From assembly GCF_003672135.1 (NCBI RefSeq), contig NC_039516.1:9965838-10029837 (forward strand): a stretch of DNA of 64,000 nt, written 5' to 3'. Below the pieces are notes generated by a model, which saw only the letters and a program-made list of their open reading frames with translations, did no database searches and had not been told where the DNA came from. Made by a program: the position numbers and the translations under genes. Origin of the DNA: Ooceraea biroi (taxonomy: Eukaryota; Arthropoda; Insecta; Hymenoptera; Formicidae). Shown piece by piece: positions 46,801-60,056 of this stretch. Position 1 is the first letter of the stretch. Each line of letters starts with the position of its first letter.

Positions 46801-49800
46801 ACCTCCTTTACTCCCGGCTCCTCATCTCTCATCTTCCTGCTGTGTTCCGTATCGCGAACGCGTAAAACGCGACAAGATTAACGGGATAAAGGAATCCGAG
46901 AAGGCGTTTTATTTCTCGCTGTTTCGTCCGTATCGCCAGTGAAATGATGGTGTCGGCTAGCAGAATAGAATCCGTAACCGTATTCTATTTCCAGAGAACA
47001 AACTTTAGCGCCGCGTAGCTTTTCGAACGATCTGAGGGAAATGCGCAGCTAATGTATCATTTTCCGATATATACACAACTGTGGCAAAATTTCCTTACAT
47101 ATGTATGTGTATCTGTGGGATGTGATGTATGAACTTCAAGGAATATACATGTATAAATATATTCTTATTGCTTGCGCACATTTTGTTTGCCTAATGTATA
47201 TATACATGTGTTGCTGGTTCTGGCGAATCAATAAAAACGGACATTCCAAATACAAATACAAAAAAACTCACTTTGCGGTCGACCGTTGAAAGAAGAAGAC
47301 GTGTATCGAGAATTCGCGAGTTATGTGGCGTTATGTCCGCGCTATTAGTGATATTCTGCAAATAATAATTCCTAATATAACGATTTATATTTTATATTGC
47401 TAAAAATGACAAATATAACAGTGATACGAAGACCATTCATGATTATTAGAAAATCTTATTATATCTTAAAATATTAATGTAATGGAAAATTTGTCGATAA
47501 AAATTTGCTTTTACATTATTGTATTAATTTCCGAGTGTATTCAAATCATTTATTAATTTAATTAATTGCGTTGCAATCCCGGAAATTTCACTGTGAATCA
47601 ATTTATATCATTCAAAAAGCGTTCTATTAAAAAAATGATAAAGTTGTATTAGTTAAATTACATAATTAAATATCTCAAATTAAATATCTCACGTTACGTA
47701 TATATATGAAAATTATAATTAACAAATAACATTAAAAATTCGGACAGTAATGAAGCATGGCGCGCGAGCAATTATTTCAACATTTTTCCAAGCAGAAGTA
47801 TATTCTAACCAGTCAATATTTACTTACAATATATATTGTTGGCAAAGTTGTTTGTGAAAACAAGCGGAAAACATAAATGAGAGCGGGCTATTTTTAAAAT
47901 AATACCGCATAATGAGAAATGTCTGAAAAATAGCGTTATTACAATCTAAATCGTTTATTAAACGCCCATCTTTGATGATATTAATTGCCTGATTGAAAAT
48001 TATAAAGATTATAGCGATATCGATGTTGAATGCGATACCCGCATGAAATTTGCTTTTACCTTTCTCTCTCTTTGTCTTTTCTGTCTTTCTCTTTTTCTGT
48101 CTGTCTGCCTGTCTGTCTCTCTCGCTCTGTCACCGAGACAATTTCGAATCGCAGATCGAGCAATTACCAGGCGTATGAATATTTAATCGGTCACCTTCAA
48201 CGATCGGTTGTGCTCAATGCAGCTCACGATATAATCCCAGCCGTCAAAATATACGCATGCACGCCGCGTGCGATCGGCAGAGGGTTAAAATGTTCACGAA
48301 CCGCGACGTGCTGAATATTTATGGCTCCTGCTCGCGTACACAAACGCATAATCATCATTATGCGGTTTCTCGTTATTCTTCACGGCTGAAATTCGCGGCG
48401 GCCGTGACCACCGGAAGGACCGGGGCAATTTTTTAAAGGGTCAAGTTTAAGTGGCGCGCGAGCCGACAGCGATAGCCGAAGCTCCTTCGTTTTCTTCCGG
48501 CGCTCTTCTCCCCGTGCGCGCTGGCGAATTGGTCCCTCGAAAAATCATCGTATTTGTTACGCGTCCGCGCAAATTGATACGGATGCGGGCCCGCGAATGA
48601 ATTACAAGAGTACAAAGGACTGTCAGTGAGAAAAGATTTATCGGATCGGCCGTCGCGGTCGTGTATTTTTCGCCGGAGCGTGAAAAAGCATTACACGAAG
48701 CGGAGCGTTCTCCGCTCGAGAAATGGCTCAAGTTAAAGTACCTATGGCGTACCTACAGTCGCGGGAAGAAATATCGCAGGGCACTACCGCGGGAGAACTT
48801 GGCGGTCCTTATTTCATAATAAGAACTAAGGTGCAGTAGATTTTTCACGTGGCCGTCATTAGGTTTTGAGGACTTCCTCGCGTGGCAGCCGCACTTAGTT
48901 AATCTCCGAGCTTCGGAGTAGGATTCCTCTGAAGCACGAAAGCCCGCGTGAAATTTTAATCGCGTGGACTTTTAGCGTCTACGTACCTGCACGCTCGAAA
49001 TTGAACTTGCTCTTTTCGAAGCACGGGATTTTTTCTTTTCTTTTTAACCACCTCGTATGCGTCGTCTTATCAGGCGCACATATACGCGCGGATATCGGAT
49101 CGCGTTATCGTCGCGTGTACGATCGTTTCGTGTCCGATCGTGTTTCACTTTTCCGTACGCTTTGCGCGATCTTGTCAAGATCGTGTTCGTTTTAAGGGAG
49201 GTGAGAGGCACGTTTGAGAATCACTTTGTTGGTATCGCGCGCAAGACTCGTGGTCGCAAGGAGGGAAATAAAATCCGCTCACGAATGTCCGATCGAGCAT
49301 GGCCGATAAAACGCCTTGCGAGATAAATTAGCCCATGCCCGTATAAATATTCCTTTCAGCCGGCGGAAATAAGCTGCTGCGATAAATTCAATACCGGTAC
49401 CCGCGGTATACGCTATTCCCGATGCCGCCGCCGCCGCCGTCCCCATTGCCATCGTTGCTGCTGCTGCTGCTCCTTGAACCCGATAATTGATCCTCGCCGT
49501 ATGTTGCCTTGTTATTTTCCTAAAATATCGCACGAGAGAGAGAAAAACAGAGAGACAGAAAGAGAATCAATGGCGCGAGTAAAATATGCGCGACGGTCTA
49601 GCCTCGATTTTACCGGTTGATATTCGCGCCCCCTGAATTTAAATCCCACGCTCAGCGCGAAATGATACCTAGAGTAAAAAACGAGGAATCTGTTATCGCG
49701 CGCGGTGACGCGAAAACATTTTTCCGTAACGGATGAGCGCATACGTGTGATCCTATGTTAATTATCGCAACCGGGAAAAATATCGCAACGTCAGAATAAC

Positions 49801-52800
49801 ACGACCGGTGATATGCCGCGCGATTCCATCAGACATTTCTCCGCCGCCTGGTTGGCAAAGCGCTCTTTTTTATTCCTCAATGAGCGATAAAGTGATCGTA
49901 ATACCATCGTGATTTACTGCCGATAGCTTTCGTTTAGCTCTCGTGCACGTCGCGCGGTTGATTGGCAACAATGTGATTAAATGCATAGAAAAAAAACACG
50001 TACGTGCCAGAGAAAAATACGGAACGCAGAATCGGCTTGGTAAAACGTTGCACAATAAAGCGAATGGATAGCCGTTCATTTTTCGTGTTACAAAACAGCT
50101 GATCGAATTGTTTACATCGCTCGTCGACTTACCGCAGTGCCGACCCTCGTAACGTTTCGTGCAGTTTTTCATACGTTTTATCCGGAGGCGGACGTTTATC
50201 GCCGTCGTGTGACGTACGCGAAATGTAATTCTACCTCTCCGTCTCCGTGCATTGCGTGTTTCAGGCTCGATTCCGAGCGTACCCGTAGCCTCGTACTCGG
50301 CACCACGTACAATTTTCCGCGGCGCACCGAAAGGATAAACAATTTCTGAGATTACCCTGCTCCACCGGAGGGGAAACGATTGCGAGCCGGTAGCAATCGC
50401 GAAGTCGATTGAATTGTTAATCTGTCGGAGTTCCAAAATCGATTTCCGTCTACCGTGGACCTTAAGCACCCGGGTGGGTCTCGTTTATTTTTCGCCACTA
50501 TTGAATCGGGCACTAACGAACCTCTTTGAGACGGTAGACGGCGATGGCGATGACGACGACGGTTTTATGCGGCCGTTAAACTGTTCATCGGGCAGAATCG
50601 CGATATTAATGCGGGGTGCGACGAGACGCGGTTGGGCTATGCGCCGCTCGTCGTAATCGCGGCGAGACGTGGCGAGTGCTCAATCGTCAGTAAACTCGAA
50701 GGCACCCAACTTCGTCCTCCATCGGTATCGGGACAAACAACCTTTTCCTCATGTTTTCCTCGTGTTTTCCTCGTGCTTCTGACACCCGAGTATCTCAGAG
50801 GGAAAATCCGTTGCTCCCTCGTTTTACGTTTCTCGTCCTCGCGATCCATCTCCCTCGCGCGCGCAGGGTGAGAGACCGTGCGCGCCACGATTTTATTTAG
50901 CGGTCTCATACGCGCAAGATGCATGCCCCGTAAGGGTGGCGGAGAGGGCCGTCGCTTGCCCTAAGACGCGAACAAATCTCCGGAGCTTCCTCTCGCATGT
51001 AAATGCAAAGCCGCGTACGCGTTTAAGCCGCTCGTGCACGCGCGGGAAATAAATTGGATAAAAGCGGGCGACGATTGTCGCGGCTTCTCCGTCCCGACGA
51101 GAGAAATGTCGCGCGCGCGCGCGTATAGTACGTGCGTGTGTGTAGGTGCACGTATCGTGACCCTCGGGCCTTTCCCCTTTCCGCGGCATTATTCCGCATT
51201 TTGCAAACTTGTCCCGTTCGCGCTAATGAAACATTTGTCATTACCGGCTCTTGTATCTTTTTGGCTCATCGAGCGACGACGGCGTTCTCCCTCGCGCGAC
51301 GTGACGCGGCACGTTCAGGGTAGCGCGTGCTCGTGACTGACGCGGACACGGTCGATTTAATTAAACGCAATTGGCGAAGTGTAGTGGAAGACTGGAGGAG
51401 AATGACGACGCAGCAGCAACGGCGCCGGGAACGACGACGTCGGCGGTGGCGACGACGAGGGTGACAACGGCGCAGACCGGTGAGTGAGATATTTATTTAT
51501 CCACGTCCTTCTCTTGGTGTTCGCGCGCTGATCCATCCGAATCTCAATCCCGAAAACCGTGGAGCACCCAACGAGCGCTCACGCGCGCGTGATTTAGCGC
51601 TGTAAATCAGGCCGTAATGCGAGGATTAATCCCTGCTGCCGGTGCTGCTGCTGCCGCTGAATGTATCGCCGGTGAGATTATAAATTCGTTCGCAGCCGAG
51701 CGCGGGCGTTAATCCGTAACTACACCTCCGGAGACTTCCAGATTTTAGGAAATCCCGTTGTTGCGCGATCCTCGAGGCAGACAACGAGATGTACGTCGAG
51801 TCACATTTCTGTGTTTATTCAAATGGATTTCCTGGGCCGCGGCCGTTTTCGTCTGCCGTTGCGCTGATCCGTCCAACGACAAGATCGATCGTGATTTATT
51901 AAACGGTTCCTCTGCCGCACTTTTACGCGGCTTCCTCGCGGAAGAAAAAAAAGGACGCGTTTCAGATCCGAAAATTATCCGGTGATCCGTTTCGCCGAGG
52001 CTTTCGGATGACCGTGTCGTGGCGTCTATTCAAGCGGGGCGACGCGGCTTGAGCGCGCGCGCGCGGAATATTTGTAATTGAAATGCATATGCCGCATTAG
52101 TTCCATTATTACTCATATTATGTGTTATTAGTCTATTCGAGCGCGTGATTATTTTAATATCCGGAGTGCGTGCGCGCTCCACGGACTGTAACCATTTACA
52201 AATTAAACTCGCCGCGATCCCGTAATACAGGGTTGCGGGAGAAAATCCGACGTATCAGTCGGATCTCTCTCATCGTGGGAAGGGGGCAGGGGGGGAACCG
52301 GCAGAGGAGTCGCGATCGTTGCCGCTGGATTATTATTTTATCTGCTCGCTTGCTCTCGCACGCCGCTGCACCGTGCGCGGCCTCGTCCGTGCGCGCTGTT
52401 TTTCCTGCACAGGCACACAAATATTGGAATTTCCCGTGCAATAAGGGCTCGAGACCGAAGGAAAGGATCCGCCGAAGTCAACCAGGCGTGCACAAGCGAA
52501 CACCGGCGTCGCGAGGAACACGCGGCTATCGAAGGCGGTGTAAGCCCGCTTTAAAACGCGAAAGTTGAATTTAAAAACGCAAGATAGAAAGATGCAATCG
52601 GTTGTTCCATAAGAAAGGGTAAAAGCCGGAAGGGAGAACGCAATTACGTGTTTCATCGACGGGCTTCGCCTTCGTCCGGACGCCTCGTATAACGTTACAC
52701 GGTATAATGCTTCCCGACGAGCGTAAAAAGTGATAAAACGATCGAGTTGCCGTAATTAATCACGGCGCGGAACAGGGCTTCCCCTTACCCACCCCCGCAA

Positions 52801-55800
52801 ACAGCGGGGGATGCCTGGGTAAGTACATAATTTTGACGTGCCGCGATGATAATGCCTTCCGATAGATTTGCTTCGCGTGTGTAATTAATGGCCCGCGAGA
52901 AGGAACGGTTTGTGCAACGTTCTATCGCCGTCCGCCAACAACCCCCTCCCCCCCCCCCCCCCGCCCGAGGTCAGCAAACGAAACACGTACACAATAATTA
53001 TAAGCAATCTCGGTGCACTGTCTAATAATCTCGCGATATTCCGTGTCTCTTACAAAAAACAGTAAACCTCTCTTGAGAAATATTTTGTGCCGCGTACAGC
53101 GCAGACACCGCGGAGAACCGTTTCGGGAATTTTTCGGCGAGCCGAAGCGCATTTCTCAGGCGCAAAAATTATGCGATTATTTTACGCTCCGTGAACGCGC
53201 CCCCGCCGTTTGACGGTGCGCTTGGGACTCGCGAACGAAGTGCCGAGTAACTCGAAGCCCGTAACTCGCGATACGGACGTGAGCCGAGACAGAGCGGCGG
53301 TAAAATTATGTGTATTTGCATATCAGAAAACACGTGTGGGGGAGAGGGAAGATACGTCCGCGGACGCCGTGGTGTTAATCGTTCGGGGCGAATGGGCGTG
53401 TTAAACGGTTACACGCGCCCGTTATCCGGGGCATCGCGATACTTTTTCGCGTTTTCCGCGCTCGAATAATATGAAATTAGAGGCAGCGGCAGGGCGGGGC
53501 AGCGGGGCGGAGGGCAGCCGGGTAGATAAAAGAATTTACTGCCTCCTGGAGGCAAATTGTACCCCCTGGTCGTAAAATAAGTCCGAAACTGGAGAAATAC
53601 GCGTCGGCCGCGGGAGAAATGCGCGTCGTGCCGAGTGTTAAAGCGCGTATCACGGTGGATTACCGGGCGCGAGATCGCGCCTACGACGAGTAGAACCGGA
53701 AACGGGGCACACGTCGATGTGCCCGATGTGCCGCGCTCTTTTTCCTCTTTTTCACTTTATTCTTTTTTTATTTTATTTAGCCACGCCCGCGTATCGCGAA
53801 ATCTGAACGGTGCATGCGGAGAGAGTGATAAGCAGAATTATTCCGACAAGTGATTCTGTTTATTTTAATTCTCTCTCTAGCCTCTCTTCCTCTTTCTCTC
53901 TATCTCTTTTGCTCTAGAGTACGCTGCATGCGAAACAGCACGCGTGATATACATACGTCGCGAATAAAAAAATACAATGCGCACACGCTTTGTTATCTTC
54001 CGACAACGACGGGAGCGGCAACGTGCGTGATCACGTACCGTGGAGATTCGAGATTATGAGACGATTATTAAACAAAGCTCCCTCTCTTCTCCCCCATTTT
54101 CTCTCTTTTGTCCGCGACACCCGCTATCGATTTATATGACTGTCATCTCTGGATAAAACGAGTATGTAAGAAGAATAGGGAACAGATAAACGGGAAGATT
54201 CATTTCGAATTAAAGAAAAATGGAGATTGTCAAAGCTGTCTGAAAATGAGAGCAAGGGGAAAAGGTAGAGGATGAGAGAGAGAGAGAGAGAGGAAATCCT
54301 CCACATTAGAAATCATATGAAATTTCATTCTACATTTCGGACGAAGTCAGATTCTCGTTTCTAACGAGGAATGAATAAAACTGAATAAATGAACTTTATC
54401 AAGTAATTCTTGGACTTGATAGAACGTTTGAAATTCGAGTTTTACAAAAGTGCAGTATCGGCTGTACTTGTGAAGTAACGAAAATCTTGCGCCAACGCAC
54501 CTGAATTTTTATATTTTCGTGCACGTTGGTTACAAGGTCCTGGGAAACGTCAGATCCCGCGCGAGGAATAACGAGAGACGCTCGTGGCAAACTAATAAAT
54601 CTTGCCCGAACGTAATTAAGTTAGCCGGGCGATTTACATATTAAATTATGCGCGTCGCTGCACGCGGTGCGCGGATGATAAAAAACGTAGTATCTTCGAT
54701 TTACGTGGTGATTCGAGTACAAGACGGAACAGGAAGCGGACGCGAAAACAGCGGGACGAGGGCGAGAAGGCAGAAGGCGGAGAGCAAAATGCCGGCGTGC
54801 GTGCGTATTGTTTTATTTAAACGGGAGCTGTAGTACAGAAGTCGAGTTCCGTTCGCCAGGTTTTATTGGGAATCGAGCCAATTATGGTACTTGAGTTAAC
54901 GAGCCATCGTGATACCGTTTCGCGAGCGCGAGCTGCCGATCCCGAGCGAGTTTCCCGGTACGAGGGACGTTGCAGATTGCTTTACACGATCGCACCATCG
55001 TCGTCGTCGCCGTCGTCGATCCTGATTGGAAAACGTTCTCCAAGGACTCGTCGTCGCCGTCGTTGTCCTATCCGGACGGGCAAAAGGAGATCGTCGCCCG
55101 CGAAGTGGCCCAAGCGACGACGATAAGCGAGAAGTCGTGTTCTCTTTCGGTTTCGGCAACGGGCAACCCGCGGTAGCGAGCGTTAACTCTCGGCCTCGCA
55201 CACTTTGCCACCGTCGGGTCTGGTTCCAGTGCCGCGATCGCGGTTTAAAGTTCAAACTCGATTTAACTTCGGATTCGGGACTCGCTTGCGTTGACCGGTC
55301 GATCGCCAAGCGCTGCCGTCGATGCTTCCGAGTGTCTCTGAGAATTCAAACTTCCTAATCGTCGCGTCCCGTTACCGAGGTTGGCGAAGCGGAGTTGCAT
55401 TCGTCCTGACGTTTTTACGCGACGTCGCGCCTCGAGCGCGCGCGCGCGTGCTAATGCAGGCAGCGAGTTTATGCATTTGACGAGGCGCGGGCGCGCGGCA
55501 GTTAAATGCGCGGGTGTTTCTTCCTTTTTTTTCTTTCCCTCGGCACCCTGTGCGCGAATAAAATTTCCGCGATCCGTTCCGGTATGAAATACTTTGAATA
55601 ATTCGCGACGCTTGTTGGCCGGGATGAAAATGCGCGTTATTTTTTCGGTCGCCTGCGTTGCTTAGGCTCCCTGCCACGCGGATTTCACGGGGATTTCGAG
55701 AACGGTCGATTCGCTGTGAGAACATTGGCTGATGCCTCGCGGCGCGGGACGACACGAAGGTTAAATGCCCATAAATATTCGATTCGCCGTTTCCGTTCTT

Positions 55801-58429
55801 GACGAGCGGTCCGAAATTAAGAATTTTTTGATTCTCGAAATGAATAAATGATATCCTGTTATTCCGGATCGAATGTTCTATACTGCGTACTCCATATGTA
55901 TTTATGACGCTTTATATATTTCATTGGGGATTATATACATATCAGCTTTGGAGTTATTATTCCGTGGCAAATTAGGTTCGTTCGATTCTCCTCTTTACAC
56001 AGCGGATATCTAAAGATGAGCAAAGTTTTCCACGCGGATGCGCGATATGTAAATCCGGAATATGTAATGCAGCAAAAACATTTGTACAAACAGTCCGGTC
56101 ATCCGATAACCGGCCAGGCATACCATCGAAAAGTGTGCGCGGCTGCGATATGTTAATTTGCGCAAACACGCGATAATAATAATAATAATAATAATAATAA
56201 TTTGCAAATGCACCTCGTGCGGGGTCGGCGTACTTTAAAACGCCGGTGGAATCCCGGGTGTACATATCGCTGCACGACAAACAAGACAGAGTGCGGCACG
56301 GTAATTGGCCGATTATAGATAGTCACAGGTAGACGAGAAACGTGGTGGCGTCCGCAGAAATTTTAATTACCGTTATACGAATGTCACATGACAATGCGCG
56401 TTTAGCGAGTGACTAAACGATCGACCGATCGGCGCGGTAAGACGCGCTAAATCGCGTGGGTTCATTCCCGTGGCCGATGCACAATTGCGAGCTGAAAGGG
56501 GTAATTCCCGAAGGATAATCGCTGTTTGAGCCTGTCGATCGTTCCATTACCCTGCGCTCCCGCCGATTCACAAACAGCTGACTATACTCTCCGCAAATTC
56601 GGCGCCGCGTGCACGAAGAGACGCCCGCGTCACGCCGAGCTTATCGAGCGTGTAGAATATAACAATCTCGAGTTTGCAACGAAATCTCGCGGCTCTGCAC
56701 GAGCCAAAAATACGATTATTCTGGGTTCAAAAATGGGTTCAACGGACTAATATTCAAGAAAGGAAGAACGCTGAAAACGGCCGAGGAGACTGCAATTCCG
56801 TCCGCGATAATCTCGGCCTGTAATAGCCTTGTTTATAATAATCGATGTGCGAGGCGAGGCGTGAGGCGTGAAGAGGTGATTTCCGGACGACAATGGTTTG
56901 TTCGAAGTAGCCGCCGACCGTTCCATTATCTCGACCGATTGGCAAACAGTAGTTATACCCTCCACGAACTCACTATTTCATCGGTAAAGACGCGGCGGCG
57001 GCCGTGCCTCGCCGATCGCGTTGCGGATGTTTTAATTAAGTACGAACTTAAAACAAAGTTTCGTCGTGGATACTAAAAATGCGCTCGATAGCAGACGGAA
57101 GAGTTAAACCAGCGAACTAATTTCGAAGTGAAACACCGCAGCTTTGATTGGACGATATAGTGCGAGCAAAAAGTCGAGAACGCGGCGCGAGATTTTTCTA
57201 ACTGACCGTCATTAATGTAAGCGGGACGGTTCGCGCAAACTTTTATTGATTCCGTAAACCGAGATGCGTTCAATTAAATTCCGTTCGATCCTTGGAGATG
57301 CTGTCGTTTGGCGATGCGGTGACTGCGATCGTAATTGAATTATTTCGTCTGGCAACAATTCTTTTCTATTTATCGCGATCGAAGGTCTCCGATGTTTGGT
57401 ACGCGACTAGATATTGTTATTCCCGGCGCTTTGCATAGATATACATAAATGCATGGCGCTTTGTGTACTAGCTTTTATTCGTCTAGCTTTTATTCTTCTG
57501 GTTTTTATCCCTCCATGTCACGTTGCATTTTGCACGCGCGCGAGCGTTAGACAAGTCGTGCGCACGGTATGCATCGATATACGTGTATATCCGCTTTTCC
57601 CTTTGTCGACGATTTAATCGGGTGATTTCAGAATAATTGTGAAATTTACGCTGCGTATTAGCGGGTCCGTTAATTTACTAATTCACTTGTCATATAATGG
57701 ACAGTCGCTGATCGCGGACAAAACAGTTCAGTTATTTTTACAGTACATGTAATAGTATATGTGACGGTGATTTAACTCACGAATCAACGGCGATTCATGC
57801 ACTTTTATTGAACTTGGGCCGAACAGTCGAAATATGCCTGGCACGTCAAACGCGCACGCATGCCGCGAAAAGTGGATTTTGATGTCTCTTATAAAAGCTT
57901 TATTCGTGCAGATTCGTCGTATTTGTCATATTTGTCTCGACGCTAATTCGCAATAATAATCAGCTCCGCTAGGACATTTTTAATACATATTTTTCATACT
58001 TCTGCTAAAATCTTATTGTGTAATCGTAATTTCGAAAAGACCAAAATTCTTTCTCTGATTTATATAAGTGCACTATTTGTCTTGAAGCTTCTACGGAGTT
58101 CTGCATGATTCTGAAATCTCATAATACGCGCGATCTACTGTTTTCGCATTCTCGCTAGATGAGAAAGATCTTTGTCCGATTAGTTCTCGTTTCTCAAAAC
58201 TCTTTTATGAATACCGACGTTGAGAATCCGCACGAGTACACCGCTTTGCTGAATCGCGCGACTCTCGATTGCGCTCTTAGTTCTATGTACGGACACGGGA
58301 TACATGCTCGCGAAATACGCTTCGTACGCGGGGAATCCGCGAGGATTACTCGCGCGTACCTGAGTGAATCAGCAGCGACGTCAGTACGAGGAGCCGTGGC
58401 AGCAAGACGGCGAAGACCGCGCGCAGCAT
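37897..58429 (-). CDS. Beaten-path (Beat) family immunoglobulin cell-surface protein, six exons
   Basis: Minus-strand exons: 58429-58360 (signal peptide), 42835-42627, 41385-41250, 40896-40763, 39763-39496 and 37970-37897. All junctions have consensus sites and phases 1,0,1,0,1 agree, giving 296 residues. The signal peptide spans about 1-23. Ig1 includes C50 (QCNFNLDKEILYAVKWYKDG, then EFYRY) and C117 (GRYRCEVSAEAPVFQTVS). Ig2 starts near 139 (LPNEGPQITGGRSKYQVGD) with C164 (NCTSAP) and C227 (KLKCLATV). The last 23 residues are a hydrophobic tail (HWTILIVMLVTSIAVAR) after NGS, fitting a GPI-anchor signal. Beat proteins bind Side receptors to steer motor axons (family knowledge). The paralogue cannot be fixed without an alignment. 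The first intron is 15.5 kb and carries a mariner element; intron 2 carries a palindromic MITE. Confidence 0.88.
39496..39763 (-). CDS. Beat gene exon 5 (second Ig domain, C-terminal half)
   Basis: Starts ANSDYLVGPHVVASGENDLE after a TTTCAG acceptor and runs through LKCLATVATVYRQ to EDLTN, where a GTAAGC donor (GT at 39495-39494) joins the tail exon in phase 1. The longer open frame continuing to 39365 is read-through into the intron. Confidence 0.85.
41720..42440. mobile_element. 721-bp palindromic MITE flanked by TTAA (copy 2)
   Basis: Same length, ends and foldback layout as the element at 25455-26175, but inserted in the opposite orientation (its left half matches the right half of copy 1 and vice versa). 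TTAA lies at 41716-41719 and 42441-42444. It sits in intron 2 of the Beat gene. Confidence 0.88.
43077..44175 (+). mobile_element. Tc1/mariner-type transposon with internally deleted transposase
   Basis: CAGGGTGTCCCGGGTTTTAA and its complement begin inverted repeats of about 150 bp flanked by TA (43075-43076 and 44176-44177). The element is 1099 bp and contains one open reading frame. The near match of the two arms suggests recent mobility. It lies in intron 1 of the Beat gene. Confidence 0.85.
43383..43988 (+). pseudogene. Internally deleted DDE/D-type transposase
   Basis: From ATG 43383 the frame encodes MPKVFSNEEYTDIHFVYGFC, a helix-turn-helix region as in DUF4817-type insect transposases. 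It then jumps from ALRHRRRSERIL to NSWIQLDGCPSHYARQVRNW, which carries the second catalytic Asp, and on to WPPRSPDLTPLDFYLWG with the third acidic site. The segment between, expected to hold the first catalytic Asp and about 100 residues, is missing, yet the frame stays open to the stop at 43988. The ORF can be extended upstream to 43242, but the family start fits 43383. Without its first catalytic residue it should be inactive in cleavage, though it might still bind the terminal repeats (inference). Confidence 0.8.
54271..54292. repeat. (GA)n microsatellite
   Basis: Pure GAGA run inside Beat intron 1. Confidence 0.9.
56172..56201. repeat. (ATA)n microsatellite
   Basis: About ten AAT/ATA trinucleotide units, directly visible, inside Beat intron 1. 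Confidence 0.95.
58360..58429 (-). CDS. Signal-peptide exon of the Beat gene
   Basis: ATG at 58429-58427 opens 23 codons rich in L, V and A (MLRAVFAVLLPRLLVLTSLL core), ending TCA G before a GTACGC donor (phase 1). The phase matches the acceptor at 42836-42837, and the join gives a glycine just before VVVALRM, a sensible signal-cleavage region. It is assigned by phase and hydrophobicity, not by proximity. Confidence 0.7.
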
Positions 58430-59030
58430 CCTCGCTCCCGCGAGTGACTCTGGTTCTCGAAGATCGCCGGGGATGTCCCGGCGATGATGACGCGCTGCTC
58501 GGCGCGGAGCGAAGCGGAGCGGCGCGGTGCGACGTGGCAGGCCAGGTACACAGGGCAGGAGATCGACCTGTCTCCTAACTCCCGTGGCCGTCGTCACTGG
58601 CGACGAGTCATCGCTCCTCGTACAGGATCAAGGGGGTTGCGCGCGGGGAAGAGGCGGAGGCAAGGCGGAACGGGGGGAAGTAACGAGTCCACAACGTGAT
58701 CCTGGTAAACACTCGGCGAACGTACACGTTCCACTCCGGATGTCCCGAAAACGTAGAGAGAGACCGCCGATGGGAGATCGATCTTTCCGCGCTGGCTGGT
58801 TGACAGACGGGACCAGCACGCGCGCGAGACGCGTCGCGACGCGGCACGGTACCCGCGCGCGAGACGCACGCGGCCAGACGCGCGTCGCAGGACACACCGT
58901 ATGCAATCCGGGATCCGGGATCGATGACGATGATGACGGCGAATCTTTCAAATACTCGCGGCGACTCACGACGACACGCGGCACATAATTTCCTATGCTG
59001 CTGGCCTTTAACTAATTGAAAATCTATATA
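58430..59030 (-). promoter_or_regulatory. GC-rich 5' flank / 5' UTR region of the Beat gene
   Basis: CpG-dense sequence directly upstream of the Beat signal-peptide exon. Open frames exist on both strands because stop codons are rare in this composition, not because of coding. No core promoter motif could be fixed. Confidence 0.4.
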
Positions 59031-60030
59031 CGGCCGCGTTACACGGGTTTCCACCTTCCGCGGAAAGCAGTCGGTACTGCGGCATCGGCACCGGAGGAGG
59101 ACGGAGGCGCCGAGGCGCGCGCGATGAGGGTCGGAACGGCGGAGAATCGAGAGGGCGGGCGGGAAAGGAGAGGAATGGAAAGAGAGAGGGCGAGAGAGAC
59201 GGAGGGAAAGGGGCAGGGGAAGAGAGTGACAGAGGGAGAGAGAGAAAGAGAGAGACGCGACGAAGTCGAGGAGGTGGTAGCGACGGCAGTGCTGGTGCTG
59301 CTGCTGCTGCTGTTGCTACTGCTACTGCTGCTGCTGCTGGTGCTGCTGCTGGTACCGCTGCCGACTGTGGTGGTGGTGGAGATGATGGCAGTGGTTGTGG
59401 CGGTGGTGGTGGTTGTGCCGATAGTGGCGGCGGCGCTCGAGAAGGGTGGAAGACCACCTGGCAGCGCGGGGTGGAAAGTGCGCGGGAGCAGGACAGAACG
59501 ATCGGGCGGAGGTTCGAGGGGGTTCGGGGATATGGGTGGAGGAGGAGGAGGAAGCGGAGGAGGAAGAGGTGGAGGAGGCGAATGGCGGGGAAGGGCAGGG
59601 TGAGTGAGTTCGAGTTGGTTCCTGGGCGACTGCGCCGTTCTCCAAGTCGATGATCGCTGCAAAATCTTCCATCTCTCTCTTTCTAGCGGGGAAAGCGCCG
59701 GTCCTCTCGCTCTCTTCCTCTCCCTCTCTCTCCGTCTGTCTCTGTCTCTTTCTCTCACTCCCTCTCTCTTTTAGTGCGTTCTCTACGCGCGCGTTCCTCA
59801 CCCTCGTGTGCGTGTAAGTAGATATTCGTGTGAGTGTGTATACGGGGAGGAGGGTGGAAGCGCGCTCGCGCGTCCGTGCGGGCGCTAACGAAATTGGCGA
59901 AATACGCTCCGCTCGGAGGAGCGCGGACGGAGGCGGCCGTCCGTCCCTCTCGAATCCACCGGCGTATCGTGACGACGTCCCTCTTTCGACCGATCACACC
60001 GCACCGCACCGCACCGCACCGCGACGTCGG
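59031..60030. repeat. Low-complexity block: CTG/CAG, GGA and CACCG repeats
   Basis: GAGAGG runs at 59160-59260, an imperfect CTG run at 59288-59360, GTGGTGGTG at 59366-59420, GGAGGAGGA at 59535-59580, CT runs at 59670-59770 and about five CACCG units at 59996-60022. Frames of 195-239 codons cross the block on both strands as L-, V-, G-, S- or P-runs. It may be part of the Beat 5' UTR or an upstream exon; no domain supports a protein. Confidence 0.7.
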
Positions 60031-60056
60031 GCTTCGGCTGCGGGAAAAACGGTCGG

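Larger units (their letters stand above)
42836..58359 (-). other. 15.5-kb first intron of the Beat gene
   Basis: Contains the mariner-type element at 43077-44175, microsatellites (44176-44195, 54271-54292, 56172-56201), a C tract at 52942-52966 and CpG-rich sequence full of short ORFs mirrored on both strands. None has a recognisable domain. A diverged pair of about 60-bp repeats (GTTCCATTA...CAAACAG...CTCC) lies near 56541 and 56926. Confidence 0.5.

Noticed and set aside
59016..59758. 195- and 239-codon ORFs on opposite strands
   Set aside because: Translations of triplet repeats (L, V, G, S, T and P runs). Both strands are open for the same reason; no domain.
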